Below, piece after piece: positions 1 to 8,134 of a stretch of 45,142 bases of DNA (its first letter is position 1; each line of letters opens with the position of its first letter). The position numbers were made by a program, and so were the translations under genes. The notes beneath the pieces are model-generated. The model had not been told where the DNA came from and ran no database searches. It saw only the letters and a list, made by a program, of their open reading frames with translations. Location: NCBI GenBank assembly GCA_944380095.1, contig CALWGP010000009.1:1-45142 (forward strand), read 5' to 3'. The DNA comes from an uncultured Lachnospiraceae bacterium (GTDB taxonomy: Bacteria > Bacillota > Clostridia > Lachnospirales > Lachnospiraceae).

Positions 1-3000
1 AAACACGCCGTTTGTGCCGCTGTCATAGCCGTAAGCTTCCCACTTGCCGTTTTCCAGGCGTTCCAGACGCATGGTCACCTGCAGGGGTACCCTTCCCCCG
101 TGGGCGCCGGTGGCATAGTACTGATCCAATTCTTCGGAGGTCATGCCCAGGGTATCCTGCTGCACCTCATAGCCGTACTTCTGTACGGTTACGGCCTGGG
201 TATCCACCGGCCAGTTCACCAGACGGTACTGCTGTCCGGTCGTGTCAACATCCTCCGGCGTATTTGCCGGCGTTACGGGCACATAGCCCCCTTCGCCTTC
301 CATGGTTGGATAAAAGGCCCATACCGTTCCCGTCTGGGTCTCCGCCAGGGGTACATCATTCTCTGCCCCCGTCTGGTCGCCCTTGACATAATAGGCGTCG
401 TTGAAAGTTTCGGTGGTCTGTTCCCCGCCGTCCCCAGTCGTTTCCCCTTTCCGGAAGAACAAATACATATAATAGGTGTTGCGGGATTCCAGCATGTAGC
501 CCATGGGGGCGTCGCTCTCCCGGATGGCCACCCGGACAAAAGCGCCGCTTTCTGTTTCCGTAAAAATGTCCTCATACAGTTCTTTAGACAGGGTATCTTG
601 ATATTTCGCCTGAAGTTCTTTCCAGGAAAAGGCCTTCGAGGAAGCCCATGCGGTAAGCGGTCCCTCGGCGGTGAAGTCGTTGTCCAGACCGGTGGTCATG
701 GTATCCAGCCTGTCATACAGGTTGCCCTGGGAATCCGCCAGATAGACGTCAAAGGTGGCGTTGCCCAGCGGGGTATAGGCATAAACCTTATCCCCGTTGT
801 CCGTACGGCCGCCGGCCCATTTGACAATACGGATCGTGGCGAACCGTTCGCCGGAGCCGCCGTACTCCGGATGGTTTTCAAAGGCCTCCTTTGTCACCTG
901 ATTATCCCGATATTCCATAACTTCCGTAGGGGTATACCTTGTCGTACCCCTCCCATCCGTATGGTCATAGGTCGTTTTGTTCGTATATTGGGTTCCTTCC
1001 CTCTTAATCAGGGTAACCACGTTTTCTTCCCGGATGCTTGCGCCGATGCCCGCGTTGGTTTCCACCAGCCAGTAGACCACGTTATCCGCGGCCTTCAGGA
1101 TGCCCGTGCCAAACCAGCCGTCCATCCGCTCCCCTTCCTTGTTATACAGGGTGCCGCTGGAATAGGAACCTACCACCGTATATTTTCCCGGATTGTTCTG
1201 GTCAAAGGACAACTCTGCGTCTGCTGCCGTTTCCGAAGGAAGCACCTCCTGATAGAGGGTGAACTGGGCGTTGTTGATCAGACGCTCATCCCCTTCCGTG
1301 ATACCGGGATGTCCGTCTTCTTCGATGACATATTTTTTGATCTGCAGCTGGGCCCAGTTTTCCACATCGGTCATCTCCGCCGTCCGGGCGCCCTGAGGTC
1401 TGCCCGTATGGTTGGCTTCCTTTGTCACATGATAGTAGCTGTCCATGGCGTCTGCGGAAATGTTTTGTGGCAAATCCTCCGGGGTCCCTCCCTCTGCCAG
1501 ATAGTCCGGCATCAGGTAGTCCGTTTTGTCGATGGGCTCCAGATACCTGTAGGCGTCGCCCTGGGGCACGCAGACTTCCACCGCCGCATACTCGGTTTCC
1601 TGGGCCAGGTTTTCGAATTTCACCTTCCCGTCCGTTGTCGTGGTCTGTACCTCTTTCAATTGGTAGGAACCGTCCTCCAGCTGCTCATAGAGGGCGATTA
1701 CCGCGCCAGGAAGCCAATAGGCTTTCTGAGTGAACGTATACTCCCACTTGTTATAATAGAATTTGGTCACTTCCAGGCTGGTAACGGGCTGGTTGATCAA
1801 TTCCAGCTCCTTTCCGTCCGTTCCGGTGGTCGCCGTCTGTCCCGGCGTCAGCTCCACCATCAGGGTTTCCCCGCTGGCCGTATAGCCGTTTGGCGCAGAA
1901 ATCTCCCGGATTTCATATTGAATCTTCTGCCCATTTTCGTCGTAGATCGGAAGACCCGTAAAGGATGCAAATCCCGTGGTAGCAGCGCTCGTCGCTTCCT
2001 GGACAGGTTCTGTTTTTCCCTTTCGGTAAATGCCGATAACAGCCCCGGCAAGAGGCACCGGATCGCCTGTTTCAACAGCCCGGTATTTGGTCACGGTTAC
2101 CGCGCCGGTATTGGCATAGTTGACAATGGGCCCATAGGTATTCACATTCTGCTGCTGCACTACTTCATAGGGGCCGAAGAAAAATCCTTCTGTGGTAGTT
2201 TCACCCTGTTCTGTATACAGCTCCGGATGGGCAGAGGGATCCAGGATGCCGTTGGGATTGCCCTCCGGCACCACTTCTTTCAGATAATAGATTCCCGCCG
2301 GCACCTGAAGGTCCGTGCCCGCTGTCAAAGTCAGGGGCTCTTTATCATACCCGCTGACACGGACGAAATTCTCCCCCGTCTTTTCATAGACTTCAAACGT
2401 CACGCCGGTCAGGGGGGTTGTCTTACCTGCCGCGTCCTGTTTGATTTTATTTACCCGAAAAGCGGGATCCGGCCGGTTGGACAGGGTAACCGTCTCTACC
2501 AGGGTGTCGGTATCCACCGACTCCACATCGGTCAAATCCACAATTTTTTCATCCGATTCAGTCACATCCGTATAGCCCTTCGGCGTTACCGTCTCTTCCA
2601 CCAGATATTTCTTTCCCGGTTCCAAAGAAAGAAGGGAACCGGAAGCGGATGTGATCTGCTGCTGCGAAACAACGACCTCTCCTTTTTGATCGTCCGTATA
2701 GTCGTAAACCGTATAGGATGCTCCCGGCACAAAGGTTTTTCCGTCATAGCTGTTTACCTTTTTCACAGCCACGGGGACTTTCTGCTCCACGTTGGAAACG
2801 GTGACGGACTGCTCCAGCACGATTCCACCGCTTCCCAAAGCGGTATTAAAATTGAAAGGCCCGAAGGCGGTTTTCTTCTCTGTGCCAATCGTCAGCTCTG
2901 TCTTTTGGGCCGCATTTGTGCCGCCTAAGGTTGCGGAAGCCTCATACCCTTGGGGGGAAGAAGTTTCCACCAGATAATAGTTTCTATCTGCGCCGTTGGT

Positions 3001-6000
3001 TCCGGTGCGGGGCAGGTCCGAAATGGTCACCGTGCCCCCTGCGGTTACGCGATAGGTATTTGTCCCGTATGGGGTCAAAGCGCCGTCATCGTCCCGATAA
3101 TAAAGGGTAAACTGCGCAGTAAGTTCGTTGTTGACCTGTTCGGTCATACTGCTTAAACCGGGGCCGTAGAACTTCTTGGTCAGTGCAATACTGCCGTTGC
3201 GGTCGTTTTTCATGGTGATTTTATACGGATCGCTTCCGGAATTGCCCAGATAATCGGTCAGCGTAAACGTTTCGGAATAAGCGTAGTTTTCCCCCCCTTC
3301 ACTTGTTTCTCCTTCCGCGTGCCAGCCCTCCGGCAGGGTTTCCCGGAACCGGTATGAAATCGCAGTGACGCCGTCGGATTCATAGACCGGAAGCTGCAAA
3401 GAAATGGTTCCGTCATTGCCCAAAGAAAGGATCTTATCTCCTCCCTGACCGGCTGCCAGGGAAGTCCAGCTTCCGCCGCTTTCCTTTCTCTGGATTTCAA
3501 AAGCATCCGCAAACACCCCGTAATTGGAGGCATTTACATTCTCATACTTCTCATCCTCCTCGCTATTGACATTAAACACCTGTTTTTGCAGGCGCACAGG
3601 CGCCAGGTTCTCTTTGTTGGTGCGCTCTACTGTTACAGCAGGGTTATCCTTGGAAACAACACACTCTGTAACGGCATCGTCCGGGATGTATCCTTCCGGC
3701 GCAGAAATCTCTTTTACGTAGTAGGTTCCATATTCCAGCCGGCCAAAGACCGCGTTGCCATCGCTTTCCGTTGTCACGGCGGCAAGAGGGTCGCCGGTAC
3801 AGTTTTGCGTTTCATACAGGCCAAATTCTGCCCCTTCCAGCGCGGAAGGAGTCCCGTTGGAAAGCCCCGTTTTGGTGATTTCGATTTTTCCCAGGGTTTC
3901 CCGGTTGTAAAAAGTAAGGGTTTCGTCCTCCCCGGCCGCGATGGCAACTGTTTTGTCATCCGCATTGTAGGTCCCGCCGGTGACTTTCTCCGTATTGTCC
4001 GGGCAGGTAATCTCATTTACCGTATAGGTGCCCGGATCCAGCCACACTTCCACCGTCCCGGTAAGACTGTCCGGATCCGTTTCGGGATTGTAGGTGATTT
4101 TCCCATTTGCGCCCGTCATCGGCGTATAAACGCCGCTTTCGCTGTTGTAGAAATACAGGGTAGGCGCCTTGCCTGTTTCATCCGTAATTTGATAAACCAC
4201 CGCACCGCTGACCGGATCGTTGAAATAATTGGCCCAGATATAGGGAACCTGTCTGTCTGTATCGTCATAGCCAATCAGCTCTTTTCCCAGGACCAGCTTC
4301 GCCGGGCGGGTCACTTCCCCGGCCTCCTGGTCGGCGGTGGCCTCCGACGTTCTTTCAACGCTTTCCCCTTTCAGCGTATAGGAGATTTTGGCAGTGTTTT
4401 TTACCTCCAGCGGCGCCTGGTCCTTATCGTAATACTGGGCGATGAACTTCGCATAGGGATAAACCACTTCCACCAGGTACGTGGAATAATAGGGCGCATT
4501 CCCTGCCACATCCGAAAGGCTGTGGCTTTCGCAGGTATCCACGGGAAGCGAAATGATTTCCCCGCTTTCGGATACGCTGATCGGTTCCTCATCTCCAAAC
4601 TGGGGCGTAACGGTGATGCTCTCTGCCTCAATCGGCTGACCTTCCCGGTCCAATACCATAGGGGTTTCCGTCAGCGAAAGGCTGCCTGTAAAGGGCACCC
4701 GTCCGGGACGGCTGTACGTCTCCGCATTGGAGACGATCTGCCCTTCATTTTCCAGACCTGCTTCCAGCCGGAAGGTAACGGTCACAGATTCCTTATCTTC
4801 ATCCGCCTCCGCCTTGACCGCGGTCTTTTCCACAATCCAGTTGTCGTCCGTCGTGGAAACCAGATTATCCAGCTCACTTTCGGTTTTTACTGATTTTTCG
4901 TAAGTCTTGCCGTCTTTAACGGCGTCCGGATCCATCCGGTCACGAATGGTAAATTCAGTCCGGATTTCCGCGATGTCCTCTCCCAGCGTAAAGAGATATC
5001 CCGTTTCCAGACTGCCGTTTCCCTCCACCTTCAGGTTTACCAGAAAAGAACCGGTGGCGTCCGCAGAGGCATCGATCCGGTCATTGAGCACCAGCGTCCA
5101 GTCATTGGGGCCGCCCTGCGCAGGCGCGATCACATCCGTCACGTTCTGCAGAGTTCCTTCCGCGCCTTCCACCACGGACAGACCTTCCGGAAGATGCAGA
5201 ATAACTGCCGAATCGTCATAGCTGTCAAACAGCGGCTCATTATGTTCGCCGTAATTGTAATAGGCCGCCGATTTGAAAGTATAATCCACTTGAAAAGTGA
5301 TGGTTTCTCCGGCTTTAACAGACGTGTCGCTCTGGTTTGCAACGGTCACTATGGCTGTCTCCATGGTACCGTTTTCCCCATAATATTCCTCTGCTGCCTC
5401 TGCGAAGGTCTTTCCGTCCGCCTCCAGCAGGTTCATCCGCCTGATGGCAGGAACGCTGCAGCTGACCGCATACAGGCTGAAATGATCCGTTGCAAAGGCA
5501 GCGTACTGCTTCCCGTCTTCTTCCACCCGGGAGGCGTCCAGGGCCGTAACGCCCCCTTCTTCGTCCGCATACCAGGCATCCAGTTCCCCGTTCCAGTCCT
5601 CCGGCACGGGAATCAGCACTTCCACGCTTCCTGACGGGGAGGCGCCGCCCAAATCGATATCGTAAAAGGCAATCCGTTCCAAAGCCATTCCCTCCGCCGC
5701 CAGGGCTTCCTCGATTAAGCCGCGGGCAGCTTCCGGATACCCGGCATCGCCTTCCTCTCTCTCAGACACATTCAGGGAAACCTCTGCCGGGAGGGCGCCG
5801 TCTTTCCAGCGCAGCAAAACACCGCTGCCCTCATCCGCCAGGACGCCTTCCGGCTTTTGTTCTCCGGATTCGGTCCGGGTTTCCGTCTCTGTTTCTGTCT
5901 CCGTCTCTGTTTCCGTCTCTGTTTCCGTTTCCGTCTCTGTTTCCGTCTCTGTTTCCGTTTCCGTCTCTGTTTCCGTCTCTGTTTCCGTTTCTGTCTCTGT

Positions 6001-6393
6001 TTCTTTTTCCGTCCCGGCTTCCGTTTCCGCAGGGGTTTCCTCTTCAGGGGATTCTTCTTCGGACGAAGATTCCTCTTCCGATGTGGACTGCTCCTGCGTG
6101 GAAGATTCCTCTTCCGACACAGACTGCTCCTGCGTGGAAGATTCCTCCTCCGACACGGACTGCTCCTGCGTGGAAGATTCCTCTTCCGACACGGACTGCT
6201 CCTGCGTGGAAGATTCCTCTTCCGACACGGACTGTTCCTGCGTGGAAGATTCCTCTTCCGACACGGACTGCTCCTGTGTGGAAATTTCCTCAGGCGTCGT
6301 TTCCGTCGCAGCCGCAAAGCTTTGATCCGTCAGAAACATCGACAGGGCCAGCAGCACGGCCAAACATCTTGTCCAAGGTTTTCTTCTCTTCAT
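1..6393 (-). CDS. Giant Cna-B/SpaA-type repeat surface adhesin, C-terminus beyond window
   Basis: An unbroken frame runs from an ATG at 6393 to base 1 (2131 codons, no stop), so the gene is cut by the left edge. The start has AGGGAGG 11 nt upstream. The protein opens with a signal peptide (MKRRKPWTR, a hydrophobic stretch, then SFAAA). Six 12-residue Ser/Glu/Gln repeats and about twenty Thr-Glu dipeptides follow, then a large ectodomain. Several Cna-B (SpaA-like) modules are recognisable by their closing strands: YYVKEISAPEGYIP, YYLVETSSPQGYEA, YLVEETVTPKGYTD, YEIREISAPNGYTA and similar. Such modules form rigid stalks, often with isopeptide cross-links, in Gram-positive adhesins and pilins. 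A sortase LPXTG tail would be expected beyond the window but cannot be seen. The ligand is unknown. The gene lies 61 bp after a small HTH gene on the same strand, so co-transcription is likely. Confidence 0.9.
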   Translation of the reverse strand, partial: MKRRKPWTRCLAVLLALSMFLTDQSFAAATETTPEEISTQEQSVSEEESSTQEQSVSEEESSTQEQSVSEEESSTQEQSVSEEESSTQEQSVSEEESSTQEQSTSEEESSSEEESPEEETPAETEAGTEKETETETETETETETETETETETETETETETETETETETETETRTESGEQKPEGVLADEGSGVLLRWKDGALPAEVSLNVSEREEGDAGYPEAARGLIEEALAAEGMALERIAFYDIDLGGASPSGSVEVLIPVPEDWNGELDAWYADEEGGVTALDASRVEEDGKQYAAFATDHFSLYAVSCSVPAIRRMNLLEADGKTFAEAAEEYYGENGTMETAIVTVANQSDTSVKAGETITFQVDYTFKSAAYYNYGEHNEPLFDSYDDSAVILHLPEGLSVVEGAEGTLQNVTDVIAPAQGGPNDWTLVLNDRIDASADATGSFLVNLKVEGNGSLETGYLFTLGEDIAEIRTEFTIRDRMDPDAVKDGKTYEKSVKTESELDNLVSTTDDNWIVEKTAVKAEADEDKESVTVTFRLEAGLENEGQIVSNAETYSRPGRVPFTGSLSLTETPMVLDREGQPIEAESITVTPQFGDEEPISVSESGEIISLPVDTCESHSLSDVAGNAPYYSTYLVEVVYPYAKFIAQYYDKDQAPLEVKNTAKISYTLKGESVERTSEATADQEAGEVTRPAKLVLGKELIGYDDTDRQVPYIWANYFNDPVSGAVVYQITDETGKAPTLYFYNSESGVYTPMTGANGKITYNPETDPDSLTGTVEVWLDPGTYTVNEITCPDNTEKVTGGTYNADDKTVAIAAGEDETLTFYNRETLGKIEITKTGLSNGTPSALEGAEFGLYETQNCTGDPLAAVTTESDGNAVFGRLEYGTYYVKEISAPEGYIPDDAVTECVVSKDNPAVTVERTNKENLAPVRLQKQVFNVNSEEDEKYENVNASNYGVFADAFEIQRKESGGSWTSLAAGQGGDKILSLGNDGTISLQLPVYESDGVTAISYRFRETLPEGWHAEGETSEGGENYAYSETFTLTDYLGNSGSDPYKITMKNDRNGSIALTKKFYGPGLSSMTEQVNNELTAQFTLYYRDDDGALTPYGTNTYRVTAGGTVTISDLPRTGTNGADRNYYLVETSSPQGYEASATLGGTNAAQKTELTIGTEKKTAFGPFNFNTALGSGGIVLEQSVTVSNVEQKVPVAVKKVNSYDGKTFVPGASYTVYDYTDDQKGEVVVSQQQITSASGSLLSLEPGKKYLVEETVTPKGYTDVTESDEKIVDLTDVESVDTDTLVETVTLSNRPDPAFRVNKIKQDAAGKTTPLTGVTFEVYEKTGENFVRVSGYDKEPLTLTAGTDLQVPAGIYYLKEVVPEGNPNGILDPSAHPELYTEQGETTTEGFFFGPYEVVQQQNVNTYGPIVNYANTGAVTVTKYRAVETGDPVPLAGAVIGIYRKGKTEPVQEATSAATTGFASFTGLPIYDENGQKIQYEIREISAPNGYTASGETLMVELTPGQTATTGTDGKELELINQPVTSLEVTKFYYNKWEYTFTQKAYWLPGAVIALYEQLEDGSYQLKEVQTTTTDGKVKFENLAQETEYAAVEVCVPQGDAYRYLEPIDKTDYLMPDYLAEGGTPEDLPQNISADAMDSYYHVTKEANHTGRPQGARTAEMTDVENWAQLQIKKYVIEEDGHPGITEGDERLINNAQFTLYQEVLPSETAADAELSFDQNNPGKYTVVGSYSSGTLYNKEGERMDGWFGTGILKAADNVVYWLVETNAGIGASIREENVVTLIKREGTQYTNKTTYDHTDGRGTTRYTPTEVMEYRDNQVTKEAFENHPEYGGSGERFATIRIVKWAGGRTDNGDKVYAYTPLGNATFDVYLADSQGNLYDRLDTMTTGLDNDFTAEGPLTAWASSKAFSWKELQAKYQDTLSKELYEDIFTETESGAFVRVAIRESDAPMGYMLESRNTYYMYLFFRKGETTGDGGEQTTETFNDAYYVKGDQTGAENDVPLAETQTGTVWAFYPTMEGEGGYVPVTPANTPEDVDTTGQQYRLVNWPVDTQAVTVQKYGYEVQQDTLGMTSEELDQYYATGAHGGRVPLQVTMRLERLENGKWEAYGYDSGTNGVF
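5876..6005 (-). repeat. Hexanucleotide Thr-Glu simple repeat in adhesin
   Basis: Near-perfect 6-bp units (plus-strand forms tccgtc, tctgtt, tccgtt) encode about twenty Thr-Glu dipeptides, forming an extended, highly acidic linker just after the 12-residue repeats. Units of six bases keep frame when they are gained or lost, so length could vary between strains without inactivating the gene. Confidence 0.9.
6084..6299 (-). repeat. Six 36-bp tandem repeats in adhesin N-terminus
   Basis: Six tandem 36-bp units, each encoding STQEQSVSEEES with only a few silent or single-base differences, sit directly after the signal peptide. The unit length is a multiple of three. The near-identity at DNA level suggests recent expansion or recombination-driven homogenisation. 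Confidence 0.93.
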
Positions 6394-6454
6394 ATCTGTT
6401 TACACCCTCCCTTTTGTTTTATCTATATCCAACGCTTTTTTCAGCGTTTATCGT

Positions 6455-6667
6455 TCAGTCGTCCTTCTGGGGGAAAAGATAGGAAAGATCGTGCTCCGGA
6501 AACAGGACGTCCCGGATCGCAACGGCTTCCCCATAGGTCCAGTCCTGCTTCCCTTCCAGTTTCGCTGCGGCTTCTTTTTCATCCTCTTCCAGCAAAAACG
6601 CAATTTCCGGACAGGTAATCCCTTTTTTCCCCATTTCCAAGATCAAGTTGCTGTTATCCGTCTTCAT
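6455..6667 (-). CDS. Small XRE/Cro-like HTH protein upstream of adhesin
   Basis: A 70-residue protein. The ATG at 6667 is preferred over the ATG at 6682 because GGGGGAG lies 6 nt before it. The sequence has the pattern of short phage-repressor-like proteins: a degenerate HTH (GITCPEIAFLLEEDEKEAAAK), then the typical KLEGKQDWTYGEAVAIRDVL segment and an F/L-rich end (SYLFPQ). It is probably a DNA-binding regulator. It lies on the same strand as the giant adhesin and 61 bp upstream, with one SigA promoter before both, so it may autoregulate and control the adhesin. The partner DNA site is inferred (inverted repeat 6708-6745). An alternative is a remnant of a mobile-element repressor. Confidence 0.65.
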   Translation of the reverse strand: MKTDNSNLILEMGKKGITCPEIAFLLEEDEKEAAAKLEGKQDWTYGEAVAIRDVLFPEHDLSYLFPQKDD

Positions 6668-6707
6668 GGCGTCTCCCCCCATCTTATATCCGTCGCGCCG
6701 ATAGTGC

Positions 6708-6756
6708 GATACATCGTAATTATTTATATAGTATTACATTGTATCATAATTGTCAA
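6708..6756 (-). promoter_or_regulatory. SigA promoter with overlapping inverted repeat (putative operator)
   Basis: On the minus strand, TTGACA (6751-6756), a 17-bp spacer and TACTAT (6728-6733) form a good promoter for the small HTH gene and the adhesin. An imperfect 13-bp inverted repeat (GATACATCGTAAT at 6708-6720, ATTACATTGTATC at 6733-6745; 11 of 13 match) flanks the -10, as expected for a repressor site. Binding by either nearby HTH protein is inference. Confidence 0.65.
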
Positions 6757-6830
6757 GATAATCTCTGTTACCGTTACGTACCTATGCGGAAAATCCATGT
6801 AATTCCATAGTGTATCGGCACGAAAAATGC

Positions 6831-6836
6831 TATACT
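6831..6836 (+). promoter_or_regulatory. Extended -10 promoter for XRE regulator
   Basis: TGC-TATACT is an extended -10 element 40 bp before the XRE start. No good -35 is seen at 16-18 bp. Confidence 0.45.
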
Positions 6837-6876
6837 AAAACAATGGGGGGTATTCCAAAAGGCAGGAGTTTACGGC

Positions 6877-7194
6877 ATGAAAAGAAATGAAATACTCAAA
6901 GAGCTGATGCGACAACAGGGGATCAGCACAGCGGAAATGTCCCGGGAAACAGGGATTCCCTATACGACCTTAAAATCCATCTTCGACAACGGAGTGGAAA
7001 AATCCAGCTACTGTTCCATCTGTTCCGCCCTCGGGATCACTACGGACCAGCTGGAAAACAGGGCCGGGAAATATTCCGGAAAACAGGGGCAAAACCTTGG
7101 TTTTTCGCTGGAAATCGGGGATTTTTCCGAAAAGGAAATGGAACAGCTGCGACACTATATCAGTTACCTTCGTTTTCTGAGGAAACAAGAATGA
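6877..7194 (+). CDS. XRE-family HTH transcriptional regulator
   Basis: A 105-residue protein with an N-terminal Cro/C1-type HTH (residues about 3-60: ILKELMRQQGISTAEMSRETGIPYTTLKSIF and a second helical part ending ALGITTDQL). A short C-terminal tail (FSEKEMEQLRHYISYLRFL) looks helical and could dimerise. GGCAGGAG precedes the ATG by about 10 nt. It is divergent from the HTH-adhesin unit and shares a 209-bp intergenic region holding an inverted repeat, so it may control both directions (inference). Its stop codon lies inside the left arm of a 36-bp hairpin. It has no sensor domain, so the signal is unknown. Confidence 0.85.
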   Translation: MKRNEILKELMRQQGISTAEMSRETGIPYTTLKSIFDNGVEKSSYCSICSALGITTDQLENRAGKYSGKQGQNLGFSLEIGDFSEKEMEQLRHYISYLRFLRKQE

Positions 7195-7263
7195 CCGGAC
7201 AAAGTGCCGCGCCAAAGAAGACCCGTTGGGTTTTCTTTGGCGCGGCACTTTGTCCGGTCATTC
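7189..7263. terminator. Very long hairpin between convergent genes, probable terminator
   Basis: Bases 7189-7224 pair with 7228-7263 to give a 36-bp stem with a single G-U wobble (7220:7232) and a 3-nt loop (gtt). The left arm overlaps the last codons and stop of the XRE gene. A short T run (atttttg) follows on the plus strand, which supports termination of the XRE transcript. The stem is much longer than an ordinary intrinsic terminator. Confidence 0.75.
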
Positions 7264-7325
7264 ATTTTTGACTTATACGGTCAATTATTGAGGTTTTCGT
7301 TTGGAACGGCATCCGGGACAGCAGT

Positions 7326-7577
7326 TCAGTCTTGCTGCCCGTCCTCTTCATAAATAATCCGCCTGCTGACCACCCCGATCTCTTCCAGGGCGTTGATCAT
7401 CCGGTATACCGTGGCGATTCCGATTCCTTCATCCACTTTGGAAGCCCGGTAAAAGATTTCCTTACAGCTGGAACAGCGGTTCTCAAGAATGATATCCAAA
7501 AGCTCACGCCTTTGCTTTGTGATCCGGCAGCCGTTATCCTTAAGCTTTTGAATGATTTCTTCCTTCTTTTTTTCCAT
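7326..7577 (-). CDS. Fur-family regulator reduced to its DNA-binding domain
   Basis: An 83-residue protein starting MEKKKEEIIQKLKDNGCRIT. The ATG at 7577 has AGGGG 8 nt upstream; an ATG at 7595 in the same frame is possible. The sequence matches the winged-helix half of Fur/PerR proteins (KQRRELLDIILE, CKEIFYRA, GIGIATVYRMINALEEIGVV). It stops shortly after the wing (RRIIYEEDGQQD). Family members are usually about 130-150 residues and carry the dimerisation domain with His/Cys metal sites, which is absent here. The only Cys pair is CSSC near residue 31. It is the last gene of the extended feo operon, 25 bp after the HMA-domain gene. How it would sense metal or dimerise is unclear; it could be a truncated remnant. 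Confidence 0.8.
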   Translation of the reverse strand: MEKKKEEIIQKLKDNGCRITKQRRELLDIILENRCSSCKEIFYRASKVDEGIGIATVYRMINALEEIGVVSRRIIYEEDGQQD

Positions 7578-7602
7578 ATCGGTTTCCCCTGTCATGCCCT
7601 GT

Positions 7603-7971
7603 TCATCCCTCGATGGAAACGACGTCAAAACCCGCCTTTTGCACCGCTTCTTTGAGCCGTCCGTTATCCAGTTTCCTGTCGTAGGAAACCACTGCGGTTT
7701 CTTTTTTCAGGCTCACTTTTGCGGACGCCCCGTCGATTTTGTTGATCGCCTTTGTCACGCTCTCGGCGCAGCGGTCGCAGTGCATTCCGGAAATACGGAC
7801 GGTTTTTGTCCCGATGACGGGGCCGGAAAGCTTTTTTCCCCCTGCTGCCTTCACTGCGCTTCCGCCTCCGCCTCCGCAGCAGGGGCCTTCTCCCTTAAAA
7901 TGTTTGACCGTGCCCTTCAGGGCAAATCCCAGCAGCACGATCACCACCAATACCACAATCAGATCAGCCAT
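7603..7971 (-). CDS. Membrane-anchored heavy-metal-associated (HMA) domain protein
   Basis: A 122-residue protein. The start at 7971 (MADLIVVLVVIVLLGF) has AGGGGGA about 10 nt upstream; the longer frame to 8028 overlaps the preceding gene and lacks this signal. One N-terminal membrane segment (residues 2-18) is followed by a short Cys/Gly stretch (PCCGGGGG) and a linker. A ferredoxin-like HMA domain (about residues 56-122) carries the metal-binding motif GMHCDRC and ends VVSIEG. HMA domains bind Cu(I), Zn and similar soft metals in chaperones and P-type ATPases. Its position downstream of feoB and a FeoB-associated Cys-rich gene suggests a role at the membrane in metal handling connected with iron uptake; the metal is not shown. 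Confidence 0.85.
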   Translation of the reverse strand: MADLIVVLVVIVLLGFALKGTVKHFKGEGPCCGGGGGSAVKAAGGKKLSGPVIGTKTVRISGMHCDRCAESVTKAINKIDGASAKVSLKKETAVVSYDRKLDNGRLKEAVQKAGFDVVSIEG

Positions 7972-7985
7972 TTCGTCTTTTCCCC

Positions 7986-8129
7986 CTATTCTTCCCGGTC
8001 TGTCCGGTCCTTTCGCCTTTCCCGCCATTTCTTAACCAGCTGCACAAGCTGGTAAACCGACATCCCCACAATATAAATGGCAATAAAAAGCCCGAAGGCA
8101 TAAAACATGGAACCCGTTGAATCTCCCAT
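7986..8129 (-). CDS. 47-residue single-pass membrane protein in feo operon
   Basis: Starting at the ATG at 8129 (AAAGGAG 10 nt upstream), this encodes MGDSTGSMFYAFG, one transmembrane helix (about residues 9-30, LFIAIYIVGMSVYQLVQLV) and a strongly charged tail (KKWRERRKDRTDREE). The tail predicts an N-out, C-in orientation. It begins 5 bp after the FeoB-associated Cys-rich gene ends and is followed 14 bp later by the HMA gene, so it is well inside the operon. I do not recognise the family. It could be an accessory subunit of the FeoB complex. Confidence 0.7.
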   Translation of the reverse strand: MGDSTGSMFYAFGLFIAIYIVGMSVYQLVQLVKKWRERRKDRTDREE

Positions 8130-8134
8130 ATCCG

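Noticed and set aside
100-2928. 942-codon plus-strand open frame
   Set aside because: It is antisense to the adhesin, has no domain or ribosome binding site support, and arises because the adhesin codon usage leaves few stops on the opposite strand.
6084-6299. 36-bp repeats as a CRISPR array
   Set aside because: The units are directly contiguous with no spacers and are in frame with the adhesin.
6083-6325. Plus-strand frame encoding a repeated Cys-rich peptide (DCSCVEDSSSDT)
   Set aside because: It is the antisense reading of the in-frame 36-bp adhesin repeats.
6431-6448. AACGCT/AGCGTT hairpin between the small HTH gene and the adhesin as a terminator
   Set aside because: No T run follows on the minus strand, so transcription probably continues into the adhesin.
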